Source: Pogona vitticeps (lineage: Eukaryota; Chordata; Lepidosauria; Squamata; Agamidae). Taken from it: 64,000 nucleotides of DNA. The position numbers were made by a program, and so were the translations under genes. The notes under the pieces are model-generated. The model worked only from the letters and a program-made list of their open reading frames with translations, was not told the origin of the DNA and did no database searches. The stretch is taken from positions 178,388,501 through 178,452,500 of the forward strand of contig NC_135787.1 of assembly GCF_051106095.1 (NCBI RefSeq). The letters are read 5' to 3'. Every line of letters starts with the position of its first letter. The first letter of the stretch is position 1. Positions 12,021-24,309 of the stretch are shown here, one piece after another.

Positions 12021-12906
12021 CTCCTGTTCTAGTGTAACCAAGACACAGAAAACAGGCAGCACTCTGCCTAGGAACAAGTTAAATTCTCAATGGTTGCTGA
12101 TACCAGGCAGAAGGGCTAAGCACACACATGAACCATAATGCTGTCCCTGGATACACTTGTTCACTTTTCTTTCAAGGCTTGGAAAGTTACCATTGTGGAC
12201 TACAACCCTCAGTAATGCTGGGGTTAACAGAGGTGTACTATAAAAAGGTAACTTTTTCCAGGTTCTGTTTTCTCCCATGTAGGACAGTGGCTGATATTCT
12301 GACCTGTGAGAAGAATGCAAAATGTTACCCAGGGTGACATAAATAGAAGGAGCCAATTTGTGTTCTGTGCTTGAACACTGAGTGTTCCAGCACATGTTGA
12401 CAGTTTTCACAGATCACAGGCAATTCCTTCTGCGACTTTTAAAAAGACCAACATTCCTTCTTGTAAAGCTTTCCACAGTCTCACTGCAACCTATCAGCTT
12501 ACTACTACTCTTAGTTGTCTTTAGGTCTCTGTTTCTCCTCCATGGTCTCCTCCCACCCTCCCTGAGTTTTTTGAACATCCTATTTTGAACCCCTTCCCTG
12601 AAACAGGTTACATGACATCACCTATCCCTTCCTTTCTCATTTTAAAAAAAGTTGCCTTTCCTGTCATGATAATTGGCCAAGCTTTTTAAGGGCCAAATGA
12701 TCAAAATCATAATTATCACATCATTGAAAGCAGAGCTCCATGAAAAGATAAACAAGATGGCTGTTTTATTTCTTTGCTCCTCATGTCACAGATTAGTTTG
12801 CCTTTCTTTTGTGATTCAACACCAAGAGGTAAATATGGCTTCATATGCAGGTCTGCTTGTTTAGGCACATAGCCTTGAAGAATCACGTTGTTCAAGAGAA
12901 AATGTT
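12021..12906. other. Intergenic, nothing recognised
   Basis: AT-rich DNA; no gene, RNA or element ends seen. Confidence 0.5.
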
Positions 12907-13195
12907 TGTGTTGTTGTTTAGTCATTAAGTTGTGTCCGACTCTTCATGACCCCATGGACCAGAGCACGCCAGGTCCTCCTGTCTTCCACTGCCTCCCGGA
13001 GTTGGGTCAAATTAATGTTGATTGCTTCCATGACACTGTCCAACCATCTCGTCCTCTGTCGTCCCCTTCTCCTCTTGCCTTCACACTTTCCTAACATCAA
13101 GGTCTTTTCCAAGGATTCTTCTCTTCTCATGAGATGGCCAAAGTACTGGAGCCTCAGCTTTAGGATCTGTCATTCCAGTGAACACTCAGGGTTTT
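12907..13195 (-). mobile_element. BovB (RTE) LINE 3' end
   Basis: The minus strand encodes the C-terminus of the BovB protein: MRREESLEKTLMLGKCEGKR, RRGRQRTRWLDSVMEA, NLTQLREAVEDRRTWRALVH, GVMKSRTQLND, followed by a short acaacaaca tail. About 290 bp, strongly 5' truncated, with the frame open over the last 70 codons. Confidence 0.9.
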
Positions 13196-14049
13196 ACCAG
13201 CTTCTAATTTTGAAGCTGGCATTACATCTGGTTTGACTTGTAATTCTTATTCCCAAGTATAACTGAGTTTGAATAATATCTATTCAATAACATTTACCTT
13301 ATTTCCCTTCCCACTTGTTTCTTCCAATGCCCCATTATTTAGAGACAGTCAATTTAAGATGGTAAGCTGCCCTCGTTCATGAATCTTTCTTGGTTTTGCA
13401 TATGTAATTCTCTAAGCTGCCAATAACACTGTACTGTCAACTGATGGTGCTCTATCATTGTTGTACAATAAGTGATGTCTGCATACATTGCCAAACACAT
13501 ACCTAGTCATTGCTAATGCCTTTTTCACACAGTTCAAAACCATGCTGATGTAATATGTAGAAATTTGGTGGGAATTGCCCAATTTCTTCTCAAAAGACAC
13601 TTCATCAAAAATGAAATGCACATTAAAAACAAATACATATGTACATAAAAATAGTCAAATATGCAAAAAAAATTCAGGATTCATATTTGCATAGACTTAG
13701 ATGCAAGTGTAGAAATAATTGTTCTAATTTAAGTAGCAATACTGTACAATATATCTCACTACAATGGAGGAGGGAGACTGTAACAAGATGATATTTTTGT
13801 TTGCTCATTCTACTGAAAACTCCTCCTCTCCCTTCTTGCATGTTTTAAAAATACTTAAATTAGACTTGATTAGAGAGTTCTTAAAGCAGAAGACATTTCT
13901 TGTTAAGTGGGAAATGTGCCTATCTAATTGTACCTTCTGACCCTGTTCATATTTTCCCACACATTTATAGTGTACGCAATGAATTCAGAGCACATACACA
14001 TGCAAGTGGTAATTGCGTTCAGTTGGTGGTTGGGAATCTTTTTAAAAGT
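13196..14049. other. Intergenic, nothing recognised
   Basis: AT-rich DNA without recognisable features. Confidence 0.5.
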
Positions 14050-14215
14050 GTGTCTGCAAATGCATGAAGAACCTGGAGGCATTCAAGAGAAAAAATTGGA
14101 TAACCATCTGTCAAATCTGCCCTGATTTGAATTCCTGCATTGAACAGGAGTTGGACTCTATGGCCTTATATGTTTATATGTTCCTTCCAACTCAATTATT
14201 CTGTGCTTCTATACC
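14050..14215 (+). mobile_element. CR1 LINE 3' end
   Basis: Contains cattcaagagaaaaaattgg then gaattcctgcattgaacagg and ccttccaactcaattattct, matching the CR1 terminus also seen at 5430-5530 and, inverted, at 56260-56816. Confidence 0.7.
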
Positions 14216-14858
14216 ATACACACATAGACACTATGAAGACAACACTTGTGCACGTTAGAGCTGGGGAAGCATTCTGTTTTTATTTCCTCTGAACAAAATA
14301 CTGTAGTGGCAACTGAGTGCAAAGTATCTGAGATCCTTTCTCTAGCCAGGGCTTCCTCATTTCAAAATGTAGTATCTCATCACTAGCTAACTGAGCAGTT
14401 GCATTCCAGGGCTGAAAAGCAAATTATAGGTCTTCCCCCCCCCCCCCGCATAATTTAAGCCTCTCTCAACAAATTAGGGCAAAGTGACTGATTCTGATGA
14501 AGCAACAAATCAGGTAAGGATTCCACCCTGACCTTCTGTAATATATTAGTCAAAGGTTTCCTCTAGCTATTAAAATGAATCAAAGGCTATGTCAAAGTCA
14601 TGACTCAAAAGCGCCACTCCTTCCATTAAATTCTATCAACTAATAATTGATCTCAATTCTCTGGGCTTTTTCCTTCACCAGAGGTTACCCATGTCTGACT
14701 TCCCTTTGGCATCAGAAAACAACTCTGTACACACATACACACACCCCAAAGTATTGAAACAAAACTTGTTCCTGCTCCATGATTAAAGAAATTTCTTTTA
14801 TTGAGTAATTTAAGTACAAAGGCTTACGAAACATATAAAAGCATAATAAAGTCCACAC

Positions 14859-14904
14859 ATTTTTCACAGATAACCATATATATACATGGTTATCTGTGAA
14901 AAAT
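14859..14904. repeat. Perfect 19-bp hairpin
   Basis: Arm atttttcacagataaccat (14859-14877) is exactly complementary to 14886-14904, with an 8-nt loop atatatac. Related direct repeats (aataaagtccacaca and aataaagtctacata) lie just outside each arm, so it may be a small fold-back insertion. Confidence 0.8.
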
Positions 14905-15787
14905 AAAGTCTACATATTTGAACAGGGATAATATTGGCAACATCTCTCTCTTTTTACCTTTCCTGTAAAGCCTGATGAGAAATCTAGCAATTAAGCAGGT
15001 ACTGAACCAATTGAGAAATAAAGGATTGTCTCAAATTGTGACACTCCCCCCATGAGAGTACATCAAAAGTATGCATACTCCTTGCTTAGAGTTAAGAGGT
15101 GTTTCTGCTGAAGTGTAACTTCTATAAACCACACAGAAGGTGTGGCCTGGTTATGGTGGCCTGGAAAAGGTTTCCTGCAAAGAGCATCGTGACATGAATT
15201 CCGATGGAGTTTTTACAACCTCGCATGATGTCTATGGATCTGTGTGGCTGGGAGGGGCCTTTCTGGGTTAGGGTGACTGTCAATCTACCCAGCACTAACC
15301 AATCCTTCCCTTCTGCCTCTGAATTCAAAGAACTCTGCATCTCTGCTAGAACTTCCTTTCCCTCTCTTTAGTCTGTTGGGAGCAGTCTGCTAGTTTGCTG
15401 TTGATATATTCACAACTGTAAGTTATTCATTCTCTTACAAATGTCTCAGAGCTATTGAGACTTTAAGTGCCAGTTAATGAGAAAGGGGTGGGCTATCTGG
15501 GGAACTTGTAGCTATTCTCCTCTGTGAATCTCTGTACTTCTAATGCATAGCACAAAGAATTTTACCAGAACTTCAAAACTCTGCAACAAATTCCACCCAG
15601 CCCGCCACTACAGATCTAAGCTCTTTGACCGGCCGATACACTTCCATAGCATACTCATGAGAGTAACTGAACTATTTCACTTGTTCTAAACAATGGGGAA
15701 GCTTGCTAAATTTCTCCAGCCCTACATGGTAGGAGATGGAGTGAATAATGGATAGTGCATCAAAAACTTATATTGGGCTGTAAAAAA
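14905..15787. other. Intergenic, nothing recognised
   Basis: No gene or named repeat seen. Confidence 0.5.
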
Positions 15788-15972
15788 CAGGAGCTGGCTA
15801 TAGCCCCACTGGGTTTAGGTATCTGGCTGCGAGTTTTGATTCTCGACTGTGCCTCCTATGAGCAGAACCAACCTATGTGGCTTTGGGCAAGCTGCACAGT
15901 CCCAAGACACCTGCAGGAGGAGGGCATGGGAAGCCAATTCTCTGTATTCTCTACTTGGAAAACATAATTGAC
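15788..15972 (+). repeat. tRNA SINE with BovB-like tail
   Basis: Head ggctatagccccactgggtt (A-box-like) and gagttttgattctcgactg (B-box-like), body gggcaagctgcacagtccc, tail ending cataattgac. Same family as 36312-36602 and, inverted, 58850-58995. Confidence 0.65.
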
Positions 15973-18480
15973 TTATTTATTTTATTTATTTATTTACAAG
16001 ATTCTTTTATCTGCGTCATTGCCAAAAGCCTCTGAGCGGCGTACAACAATATTAAAACTTTAAAAACATTAAAACCATTAAAAATAGGCAATATTATAAT
16101 ACCCTTTATTAAAAACAGTAATTGAAACATTAATATTAATAAATCCTGCTGCTCATACGGCCAGCTAAAGGATACTATTTAATTAAAATGCTGGCTAAAC
16201 AGAAAGGTACTTGCCTGGCCCCGAAAAGCCAAAAGTGTCGGAGCCAGGCAGATCACTATAAGGATGGCATTCCAAAGTTGGGGGGCAACAGCCGAGAAGG
16301 CCCTATTTCAACATGCTATCCCCCTCACCTCTTTCAGAGATGGCACCTTCAGAAGGGCCTCCTGGCCTGATCTTAGAGGACAGGCAGGCTTGTACGGAAG
16401 AAGGCAGCCCTTTAGGTAACCAGGTCCTAAGTCTTTGAAGACGGTCCCGCTTTATATGTCAAAGTAAGCACTTTGAATTGGGCCTGAGCAGCAACTGGCA
16501 GCCAGTGTAAATTTTTCAGTACTGGAGTGATATGAATCCGTGCAGTGGCATCACTTACTAGCCACGCAGCACAGTTATGTGCCAGTTGTAATTGCTGGAC
16601 CAACTTCAAAGGCTGCCCCACGTATAGCGCATTACAGTAGTCCAGTCTGGTTGTTCCTAGTCCATGTGTGACTGTTGCCAGGCTCTGCTCATCCAGGTAA
16701 GGGTGAAGTTGATATATTCTCCGCAGCTGTAAGAAGGCACCCCTGGACACCGAGTTCACCTGGGCTTCCAAGGTCAGAACCAGGTCAAGGAGCACCCCCA
16801 AACTGCAGACCCTGTCCTTTAGGGGGGTGTAACCCCATCTAAGGCAGGGAACTGGCCCTTTAACCTATCTGGCAGAGCACCTACCAGCAGCACTTCTGAC
16901 TTGTCTGGATTGAGCCTCAGTTTCTTGACCCACATCCAGTGCATTATCGATTCCAGAGCAGAGACTGCCACACCTGGATTGTCAGAAAATGAGAAGTAGA
17001 ACTGGGTGTCGTCAGCATATTGCTGACTCCGCAGCCCAAACCTCCTAACGACCTCCCCCAGTGGTTTCATGTAGATATTGAATAGCATGGGGAACAGTAT
17101 AGAGCCCCGAGGAACCCCATGATGCAACTGCCATGGATCAGAGCTACTGTCCGCCAGCACCACCTTCTGGACCCGATCAGCCAGGTAGCACCAGAACCAC
17201 CGTAAAATGGTGCCTCCCATTCCCATCCCAGCCAATCTGTCTAGAAGGACACCATGGTTGATGGTGTCCAAAGCTGCTGAGAGGTCCAGAAGAATCAACA
17301 GGGTCACAGTCCCCCTGTCTCTCTCACGGCAAAGGTCATCAAACAGGGCAACCATGTCGGTCTCCGTTCCATAACCCAACCTTAAACCTGATTGAAATAG
17401 ATCTAGATAATCCGTTTCATCCAGGAGAGCCTGGAGCTGCTCAGTCACCACAGATTCCAAGACCTTGCCTAGAAAAGGGAAGTTCGCCACTGGTCAGTAG
17501 TTGATCAACAGACCTGGGTCCAGATTAGGCTTTTTTAGGAGTGGGTGAATCACTGCCTCCTTTAATGGGGTGGGCATCACTCCCTCTCTTAACGAGGAGT
17601 TGATGACTTCCAGGATCCAACTGCGAACCCTCCCTGGCAGATTCCTTTATTAGCCATGATGGGCAAGGGTTGAGTTGTGTAGTGGTGGCATGAACCGATC
17701 CAAGTACCCTGTCCACATCCTCAGGTCCTAACAACTGAAACTCATCCAATAAATTATGATGTGAGTCTGGAGCACTGGACACAACCATAGGCTCTGCATC
17801 AACAGTGGAGTCCAACTCTTTTGTGAATCTGAGCAATTTTTCCCTCAAACTGTGTAACAAATTCGTTACAGCGAGCCACTGAGCAGTCCAGGACCTCCAC
17901 CAAATCATTAGGCTAAAGGTGGTCAGGGGTGGATCATTTTAATTGATCTCCCACTCCTGCAGAGGGTAGTAGTGGCAGTCTAAACTTTACCAGGAAATGG
18001 TCCAACCACGACAACGGGGTCAAAGATAAACAGACCACATCCAGACCACCATCCCCACCTCCTGTTGAGAATACTAGGTCTTTCTCATGAGTCAGGCCAA
18101 TGACATGTTGAGACAACCCCATGGTTGTCGTGGCGGCCATGAAGTCCTGAGTCGCCCCTGTTAAGGTGGCCTCGGCATGGAGGTTAAGGTCCCCTAGTAA
18201 CAAAAGTCGGGGGGTCCTCACCACCAGGTCCAAGGTCACCTCCGTCAGCTCAGGTAGGGAGAGAGTTGGTACGCAGCAGGGTGGGCAGTACACCAACAGA
18301 ATCCCCAGTCTGTCCCTTGAGCCCAACACACAATACAGGCCCTTTAGACCATTTCCCAAGGGGACAGGGAGTCTGGAAAAGTAGAAAGAATCCTTGTAGA
18401 TTATTGCCACGCCTCCTCCCCAGCCCTCCAGGCGACCCGGGTGTTGGACCAAGTACCCAGCGCTTGACAGGATTTAATTA
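15968..18480 (-). mobile_element. CR1-group LINE, 2.5 kb, endonuclease and RT remnants
   Basis: The longest retroelement here. Minus-strand order: partial AP endonuclease at 18452-17934 (GWGGGVAIIYKDSF, LLLGDLNLHAEATL, LSWLDHFLVKF), a linker at 17908-17525, reverse transcriptase at 17490-16819 (FQSGLRLGYGTETDMVALFD, DLSAALDTINHGVLLDRL, GVPRGSILFPMLFN, YADDTQFYFSF with the YADD core intact), the C-terminal domain at 16801-16427 (LATVTHGLGTTRLDYCNALY, LHWLPVAAQAQFKVL), a 3' UTR and a TTTA-rich end. It is 5' truncated within the endonuclease, and the ORF is broken by several stops or frameshifts between the listed blocks. Confidence 0.9.
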
Positions 18481-19225
18481 AAAAACAGGAGGTTACATCG
18501 GTTTGAAAGCTGATAGTAAGGTCTGCCCTCCTTCCCCCTATTCCTGAGAAGAACCCATATTTTTGGGAATTTGTGTGTGGATAAAAAGCATCCACAAGAC
18601 ACACAATCAAAATATCTTAATGCTTTTCTTTCTCTTGTAATTAACAGTACAAGCCTTTCTAAGTCTACTCAGAAGTAAGCATCACAGACCAACTCTCTGG
18701 CAAGGTTTACTATGACTTTTTGATTTCACTCATGAACCCATTCATCAAATTTCACTGATCAGATTATGAATTTCTTAAACCTATTTTATTTACTCTATGG
18801 CTGTTGGCTGGATGACAATAAAATCAAATGATCTGTTCCCAGAATGGAAAAAGCTACTGCAAATTGAGAAAAATGTGATCGCAGCAACATGACCTCTGCT
18901 TCCAGATAAATACTGGATTGTAAATTTAACCTTGTTGAATCTTGTCTTTCTTCCTTGGAATTCAACATAGCACCTTTGTAGCTGATAATTCTACTTTCAA
19001 TGACTATTTGGAAAAACTATATTACGAACAGTAAAACTCACAAATGAGGTTAAAACAACAAATCATAGTTACAATTGTATATACTACTGCTATGCAATAA
19101 ATCCCATGGTTAAAAGAAAAGCCAGTCAAGAAATAATCTTAATATCTTGGCATAACAACAGAAAATGTCTTATCGCACCTTTAGATTATCAGGTACCTCA
19201 ACATCTTTGTTAAAAAAAAACACAG
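18481..19225. other. Intergenic, nothing recognised
   Basis: AT-rich DNA without recognisable features. Confidence 0.5.
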
Positions 19226-19351
19226 CTCAGTGATTTAGGTCTCTGGCTCCAGAGCCAGAGGTTGGGAATTCAATTCCCCACTGTGCCTCCTTGACAAGGG
19301 GGAACTCAGTGATCCATAGAGTCCCTTCCAGTTCCTGAGTTCACAGATTCA
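19226..19351 (+). repeat. tRNA-derived SINE
   Basis: Reads cagctcagtgatttaggtct (A box), gttgggaattcaattcccca (B box), ctgtgcctccttgacaaggg and ccatagagtcccttccag. Same family as 22921-23065, 38126-38390 and 42155-42275. Confidence 0.75.
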
Positions 19352-19426
19352 CAAGACTTTTTGATTTTAAAGCAACGGCCAAGCACCAAGCACAGCTTCT
19401 CCTGTGAGAATATTAAGGGTTTAATA

Positions 19427-19698
19427 CCGTGTTTCCCCCAAAATAAGACAGGGTCTTATGTTAAATTTTGCTACAAAAAACGCATTAGGGCTTATTTTCA
19501 GGGGATGTTTTATTTTATTTTTCATGTACAACGATCTACATTTATTCCGAGTCATGTCATCTTCTTCTGGTTGCTGCACAAGGGTGGAGTTTCACTTAAC
19601 TGGGGCTTATTTTTGGAGTAGGGTTTATATTATAAGCTTTCTGAAAAATCATACTAGGCCTTATTTTCAGGTTAGGTCTTATTTTCGGGGAAACAGGG
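19427..19698. mobile_element. MITE with ccgtgtttcccc termini
   Basis: Left end ccgtgtttcccccaaaataa; right end is the inverted ttattttcggggaaacaggg. Internal subrepeats cttattttcagg and cttatttttggagtagg. TA precedes the left end, but no TA follows the right, so the duplication is not confirmed. Non-autonomous DNA transposon of unsettled superfamily. Confidence 0.75.
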
Positions 19699-20606
19699 AA
19701 GGAGTTCTTTCGCAGGTTTTAGGATGTCAAACTAATCCTGAATATGAGTGAACAATTATAAAACAAGGGGGAAAGGAGGAAACCAGATCTCTATACATGG
19801 TATTTGTTATTCTGGCCTAAATGTGTATTTTGTTTCTACTTCTTAGCATGGGTGTCAGAAACCATATACCGGCCTTTATGTTGCAAAGGCTAAGTTAACA
19901 TCTGGTGAGACTTCAACTTTGGTATTTTCTGCATAGTCCTGACACGCGCTAATATGGTTTTGGCATTTTCATTTTACGGCAGTTCTGTTCAATTGGCATT
20001 CCTGTGCTTTTCCAGCCATTCAAAGACATCACAGGGAGCTGTATCAAACGAGGTATATATTCAAACTGAAACCCTGTCAGCCTTGGTGGGCTTGTCTCTT
20101 CTCAAAGCAAAAAAGATCTTAAATGGCTTTGACATGTTCTTTTTCTGACAAACTCATCTTGCTTTCAATTTATCACCTTCTCTTCCTCCAGGCTCTTGTG
20201 TAATGGGAGAGGCTGAGTGATCAGCTCTGATTTTGAAGTCCAAATGGGAATTTCTGCATCTCCTCCTCCTTCTTCTTCTTTTAAAAACCCACACTTAAGT
20301 CACTTGTAGCAAATATATGTAAACTTTCTAGTAGGAAAAGAAAGAACCCCCCACCCCACCCCCAAAGCGCATCAAAATTGCCAAGGATGCAATGCCCTGC
20401 ATTAAAATATGCAGGTTTGGCTGAGTTCACCTGAAGAAGTGAGATTCAGATTTTCAAATAATTTCAAATGTCATGAATGGGCGGGGGCAGAGAAAAGAAA
20501 AGCTTCAAGGAAGTCAATAGAAGCTTGAAAGTTTGGTGATTATGTACAAACTTTACTGGCCAGTCCTTTATGCCACCAATTTACCTCTAATTGATTTACA
20601 AAAGGG
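19699..20606. other. Intergenic, nothing recognised
   Basis: No gene or named repeat seen. Confidence 0.5.
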
Positions 20607-20665
20607 GGTATAGCTCAGTGGTAGAATATGACACACACACAAAGATGCTGGTTCTGATGCTAAAA
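20607..20665 (+). repeat. tRNA-like SINE head fragment
   Basis: gggggtatagctcagtggta resembles a tRNA 5' half with A box; the expected B-box half is only weakly kept (ggttctgatgc). Not a tRNA gene: no acceptor stem pairs. Confidence 0.45.
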
Positions 20666-21354
20666 AGAATTTTAGCCAGCCTCTGAGCTATGAACCTTCT
20701 GCCCCACAATCTTACATGTCCATAATGCTTGTATTACTGGTATGAAAAGAGCTGCAGCTTGACCAAATGACCCGATCAAAACTCTCAGCTCTATGTTTCT
20801 TCAGAAGTAGGGGTGGAGGGGTAGATGGTAGATATCACAAGTAGTTTATCTGAGATGGTGATCACCATTCCTGGTGGCAGTAGCACAGCTTCTTCCCATT
20901 TCCCCTAAACCATTGGCTATTGCCAATGGTATCAGCAGCAGCAATAGTGTTGAGAGTGCAGCTGCCATTTTGCCTCCTCCACCATTTTGGATAAATTATG
21001 GGGCCCTGTGTGTGTTACAGAGAAGGAGGGAGATGGCAGCTGCCCTACCACCACAAAGACGTTGGAGAATATTCCATAAAATCATGTCCTTTTTTAGCAC
21101 CAGAGGTGTGAAAAATAAAAAGCTGAGGGAATTTTCTTTGGAAAGCTTCTTCTGTGAAAGATAGTCTAAAAACAACTTCTCTAGGGCCTTCTCTAGTCTA
21201 TATAATCAGTGGCTAAGAAGTTAAGACAAGAAGACGTTACCATTTTAAGTGAGCCAGCTTCAGGTGGAAAGGGAAGAACTTTGGCCCAGCTGAGAAAAAA
21301 AATCCTGGAAATAAGGAGTCTTCACAGAAGGTAAAGAAATCATTCCCATGAGTT
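20666..21354 (-). other. 3' flank / probable 3' UTR of SLC6A12
   Basis: Sequence after the TAG stop in transcript sense. I see no AATAAA in transcript sense here; the nearest candidates lie below about 19545, so the mRNA end cannot be placed. No repeat recognised. Confidence 0.4.
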
Positions 21355-21483
21355 CTACAAGGTAATTTCCTTCTCTGTGATTAATAATTCTCTGACTGCG
21401 CGAGGTTGAGGTGCGAAGAAGGCAATCAGGTGCTTCTTTGGCTGGGGCAGGTCCTCTGCTGGAGTTGTCAGGAGGCGTATCCG
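21355..21483 (-). CDS. SLC6A12: SLC6A12 last coding exon w12: C-terminal tail and stop
   Basis: 129 nt, acceptor atttccacag: 42 residues and a TAG. It encodes RIRLLTTPAEDLPQPKKH, LIAFFAPQPRAVRELL, ITEKEITL. LPQPK.H and a final EK-E-x-x-L match the BGT-1 tail (LPQPKQH...GEKETHL), which supports both the exon and the paralogue call. The last four residues EITL replace ETHL, so position -2 is Ile, not Thr. The exon is short and weakly conserved; the acceptor, phase and tail motifs together make it convincing. Confidence 0.9.
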   Translation of the reverse strand, partial: RIRLLTTPAEDLPQPKKHLIAFFAPQPRAVRELLITEKEITL

Positions 21484-22920
21484 CTGTGGAAATACAGGCA
21501 GGGAAGCAGACATTGTCTTTGTTAATTAAACTGTTGGACAAACTAACATCCAATAGCAATCTGCATTAATTGCTGTGGGCAAAGGCATTCCAAGAGCTAA
21601 TCTATTTCACTTCCTAATGAATGCTTACTGCAATATAAGTATAAAAGAGGAAAGGGGAAACAGCTTAACATTCCAATCAGTTTTGCCTTTAGGCTCACTT
21701 GTTGTTGACATATTGTAATAAGTACACAATAAACAGCCAGCAATAGTTATGGATAAGTTGACAGATGCCATGATTCTACAAGTACAGGAAGAACAAATTT
21801 TAAACTTTTATAATAACAAGCACCTTCGGGAATTGCCAATTTATTGTGGCAATGATCTCTTCACACAGATCTAGTGAATTTGTTCAATCATGCCCATTCC
21901 ACAGATCAAACTTTTCAGGCACAAAAGATGTCTCCATCTTTTCCTCATTATTAGAGTTCCAGAGGCAAGCAGAAACATTGTCACTTTACAGATTGTCTCT
22001 TGGATTTAATTGGTAACTCTGACGTTCCTACCAGTGCCTTCTAAGCATAACAAATTTACAATTTTTCATGTAAACATAATGTCTCAAATCAGGAAGAGGA
22101 CCATTCTAAGGGGGTTGAAAACTTAAATTTTTACAACTTCTCAGAAAATGGAAGGGTGTTCATACAGTTGCTGTTTTTCATTCCTCACTTGTGGAATTCA
22201 TTCACAGAAGACAGCTTCCTCCATCCCCCACCTCAAATGATTTTGTGAACACTACTGTCAATTATTCTGTCATGGTATGTTCTTTATGGACATGCGGTAA
22301 GGTGATATCTCTCTCTCAGTGAAGAGGTCAACATACTGAGATCCTACCTCCTCTTTTGGTCTCCTCAACTTTTCTCAACCCTTCCAACACCCCTCTTATT
22401 CTTCTTGCCCCAGTGGTCCCTTTTATTCAGGATGGGCAATTTCCTGAGGCCTAAGAGGCACACCAATTTACCTCTAGACTTGGAGAATGGCACTTGTTCT
22501 CATACCATTTTTTCTTTTAAAAACCATTTAAAAAAAAAAACATTTGAAAAAGGTCCTCATGTCCCCTGCTGGCCATTTTTTAAAAAAAGAAAAGTGGCAA
22601 TAGAGGACACAAGGGGCTTTGGGGAGGAGAACACGTAATTATTTTAGTATGGGGGGGAGGATAGGGGCCCCCAAGGATGCTTGGGTGGAACAGTTTTGCT
22701 CCTGAGAGCTGCATGTATAGGCTGAGATCTGTCCACCCCTACCTTAAACCCCAACCTTAAATGATTCATTTCACAGGCAGACTTGAAGAGATTCTAATGC
22801 ATAGTTTCTTACACTTTCCAGCTTCTTCTGGCAAAAAATTTATTGGCAAAGCGTCAGCCATCTATGGGCAACATAGCAAGCTGCCTTATGCCAAGCTATC
22901 AGATTGATTCTAAAAAGAAG

Positions 22921-23065
22921 GATAGCTCAGTGGTTTAGGTATCTGGCTACGGAGCCAGAGGTTAGGAGTTTGATTCCCCACTGTGCCTCCTTAACAAAGG
23001 CTGGACTTGATGGTTCATAGTTTCCCTTCCAGATCTGCAGTTCTAAGATTATTATTATTATAAGA
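22921..23065 (+). repeat. tRNA-derived SINE, full form
   Basis: gatagctcagtggtttaggt (A box), gttaggagtttgattcccca (B box), ctgtgcctccttaacaaagg, cttccagatctgcagttcta, and an attattattat tail. The best-kept copy of this family in the window. Confidence 0.8.
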
Positions 23066-24126
23066 ATAAGAGAACAGTGGTGCAGTAGTAAATGTGAAAG
23101 CACAGATACTTATCATGATAGTTCCCAAAGCCACACACTTCAATAAAGAGAGTCAGAACTAGGCAATCCAGATCAATAAATTAGGAGCAGGTCTTTTGTA
23201 AAGTTAATATGACTTAATTGCCCATTCAAGATCAAAACACCTCAAAATACTTAGCATTAAAAATAGGAATACGTAGCTTGCAACCATATTCAGTTCCTGG
23301 GGAAATCCATGTCTCCACCAGCTCTTGTGACAGCCCCACTGAAGCACAGAGGAAACGAGGGAGACTGAAGGGTGTGTGTGAATGATATCGTAACCCCTGC
23401 TATTCAGGAAACTGACTGGGCTCTGACTCCGTAAGTCATAGCCCTGGCTTCATTTACAGTATATGGCTACAAACGGGACCTGGAATGAAATACTGCAACA
23501 TGCTACGTTCCTGCTCACTGTTCCCATCAATAAGCCATGCCCTTTTTCAAGATACATGAATGGAAAACCTAATGGGGTCAGCAGTGATGGATACAAACAA
23601 TCCAACACCCACAAAAAGCCCAAATAGTAATTCAGAAAATGATCAGCTTTCTCACAATTTGTACAAGAAACACTTTGTTAATTATAAAACATCCCATGTG
23701 TTCATAATAACATAACCACCTATACACACATACATAATCAACAACAAAGAGAATCAAAAACAAGTATCAAATACAACAGCACCCTTAAGAAATGTCAAGG
23801 AGTACCAGTAAGCTAGTTGGGTCTTTGTGGATGCTTGATTTTTTGCATGCTTTTAGGATACACCATTGTCCACTCCGCCTCCCACCTGGTTTTCCATTCC
23901 CACTCTCAAGAAACAATAAGCATTCAGTGGTCTCTCTCCATGCCCACTCCTTCTATGGCTTTCTCAGAGTTCATCTTCTTAGCAGTTTAGTAGTAATAAT
24001 AATATTGTGAGATCTGGGGTTTTCTCTTGCTTGTAGAGTCTTCCTTATAGCACCAAGTAAGGATGGTGTTATTTTGCCAGCTCCACCTCTCACCAGCTGG
24101 TATGTGTTGCTTTTCTCCTACTCTTT

Positions 24127-24309
24127 GTGCAATCATCTAATTACGGCAGAAGGATGGACTTCCCTTCTCTGCCTCTTCCAGCAGCTGCCCACTCAAAGGC
24201 ACTGCTGCAGGAATCCCTGCCCAATCTCATTGTCTGAATGGGCAGCTGCTGGAGGAGGTGGAGAAGGGAAGTCTGTGCTCTTGCTGCATGATTGCATGAA
24301 AAGCAGGAG
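24127..24309. repeat. Imperfect palindrome, probable old MITE
   Basis: Left 24127-24210 (...gacttcccttctctgcctct, tccagcagctgcccact) pairs with right 24236-24309 (...gggcagctgctggaggaggt, ggagaagggaagtc) in inverted orientation, with many differences near the ends (gcaatcat / atgattgc). No target duplication visible. Confidence 0.6.

Noticed and set aside
20607-20665. Possible tRNA gene (ggggtatagctcagtggtaga)
   Set aside because: No anticodon arm, weak B box and no acceptor pairing; it is a SINE head remnant.
1-21354. IQSEC3, expected next to SLC6A12 from mammalian gene order
   Set aside because: No exon-like conserved coding block could be read on either strand; it may lie outside the window or elsewhere.
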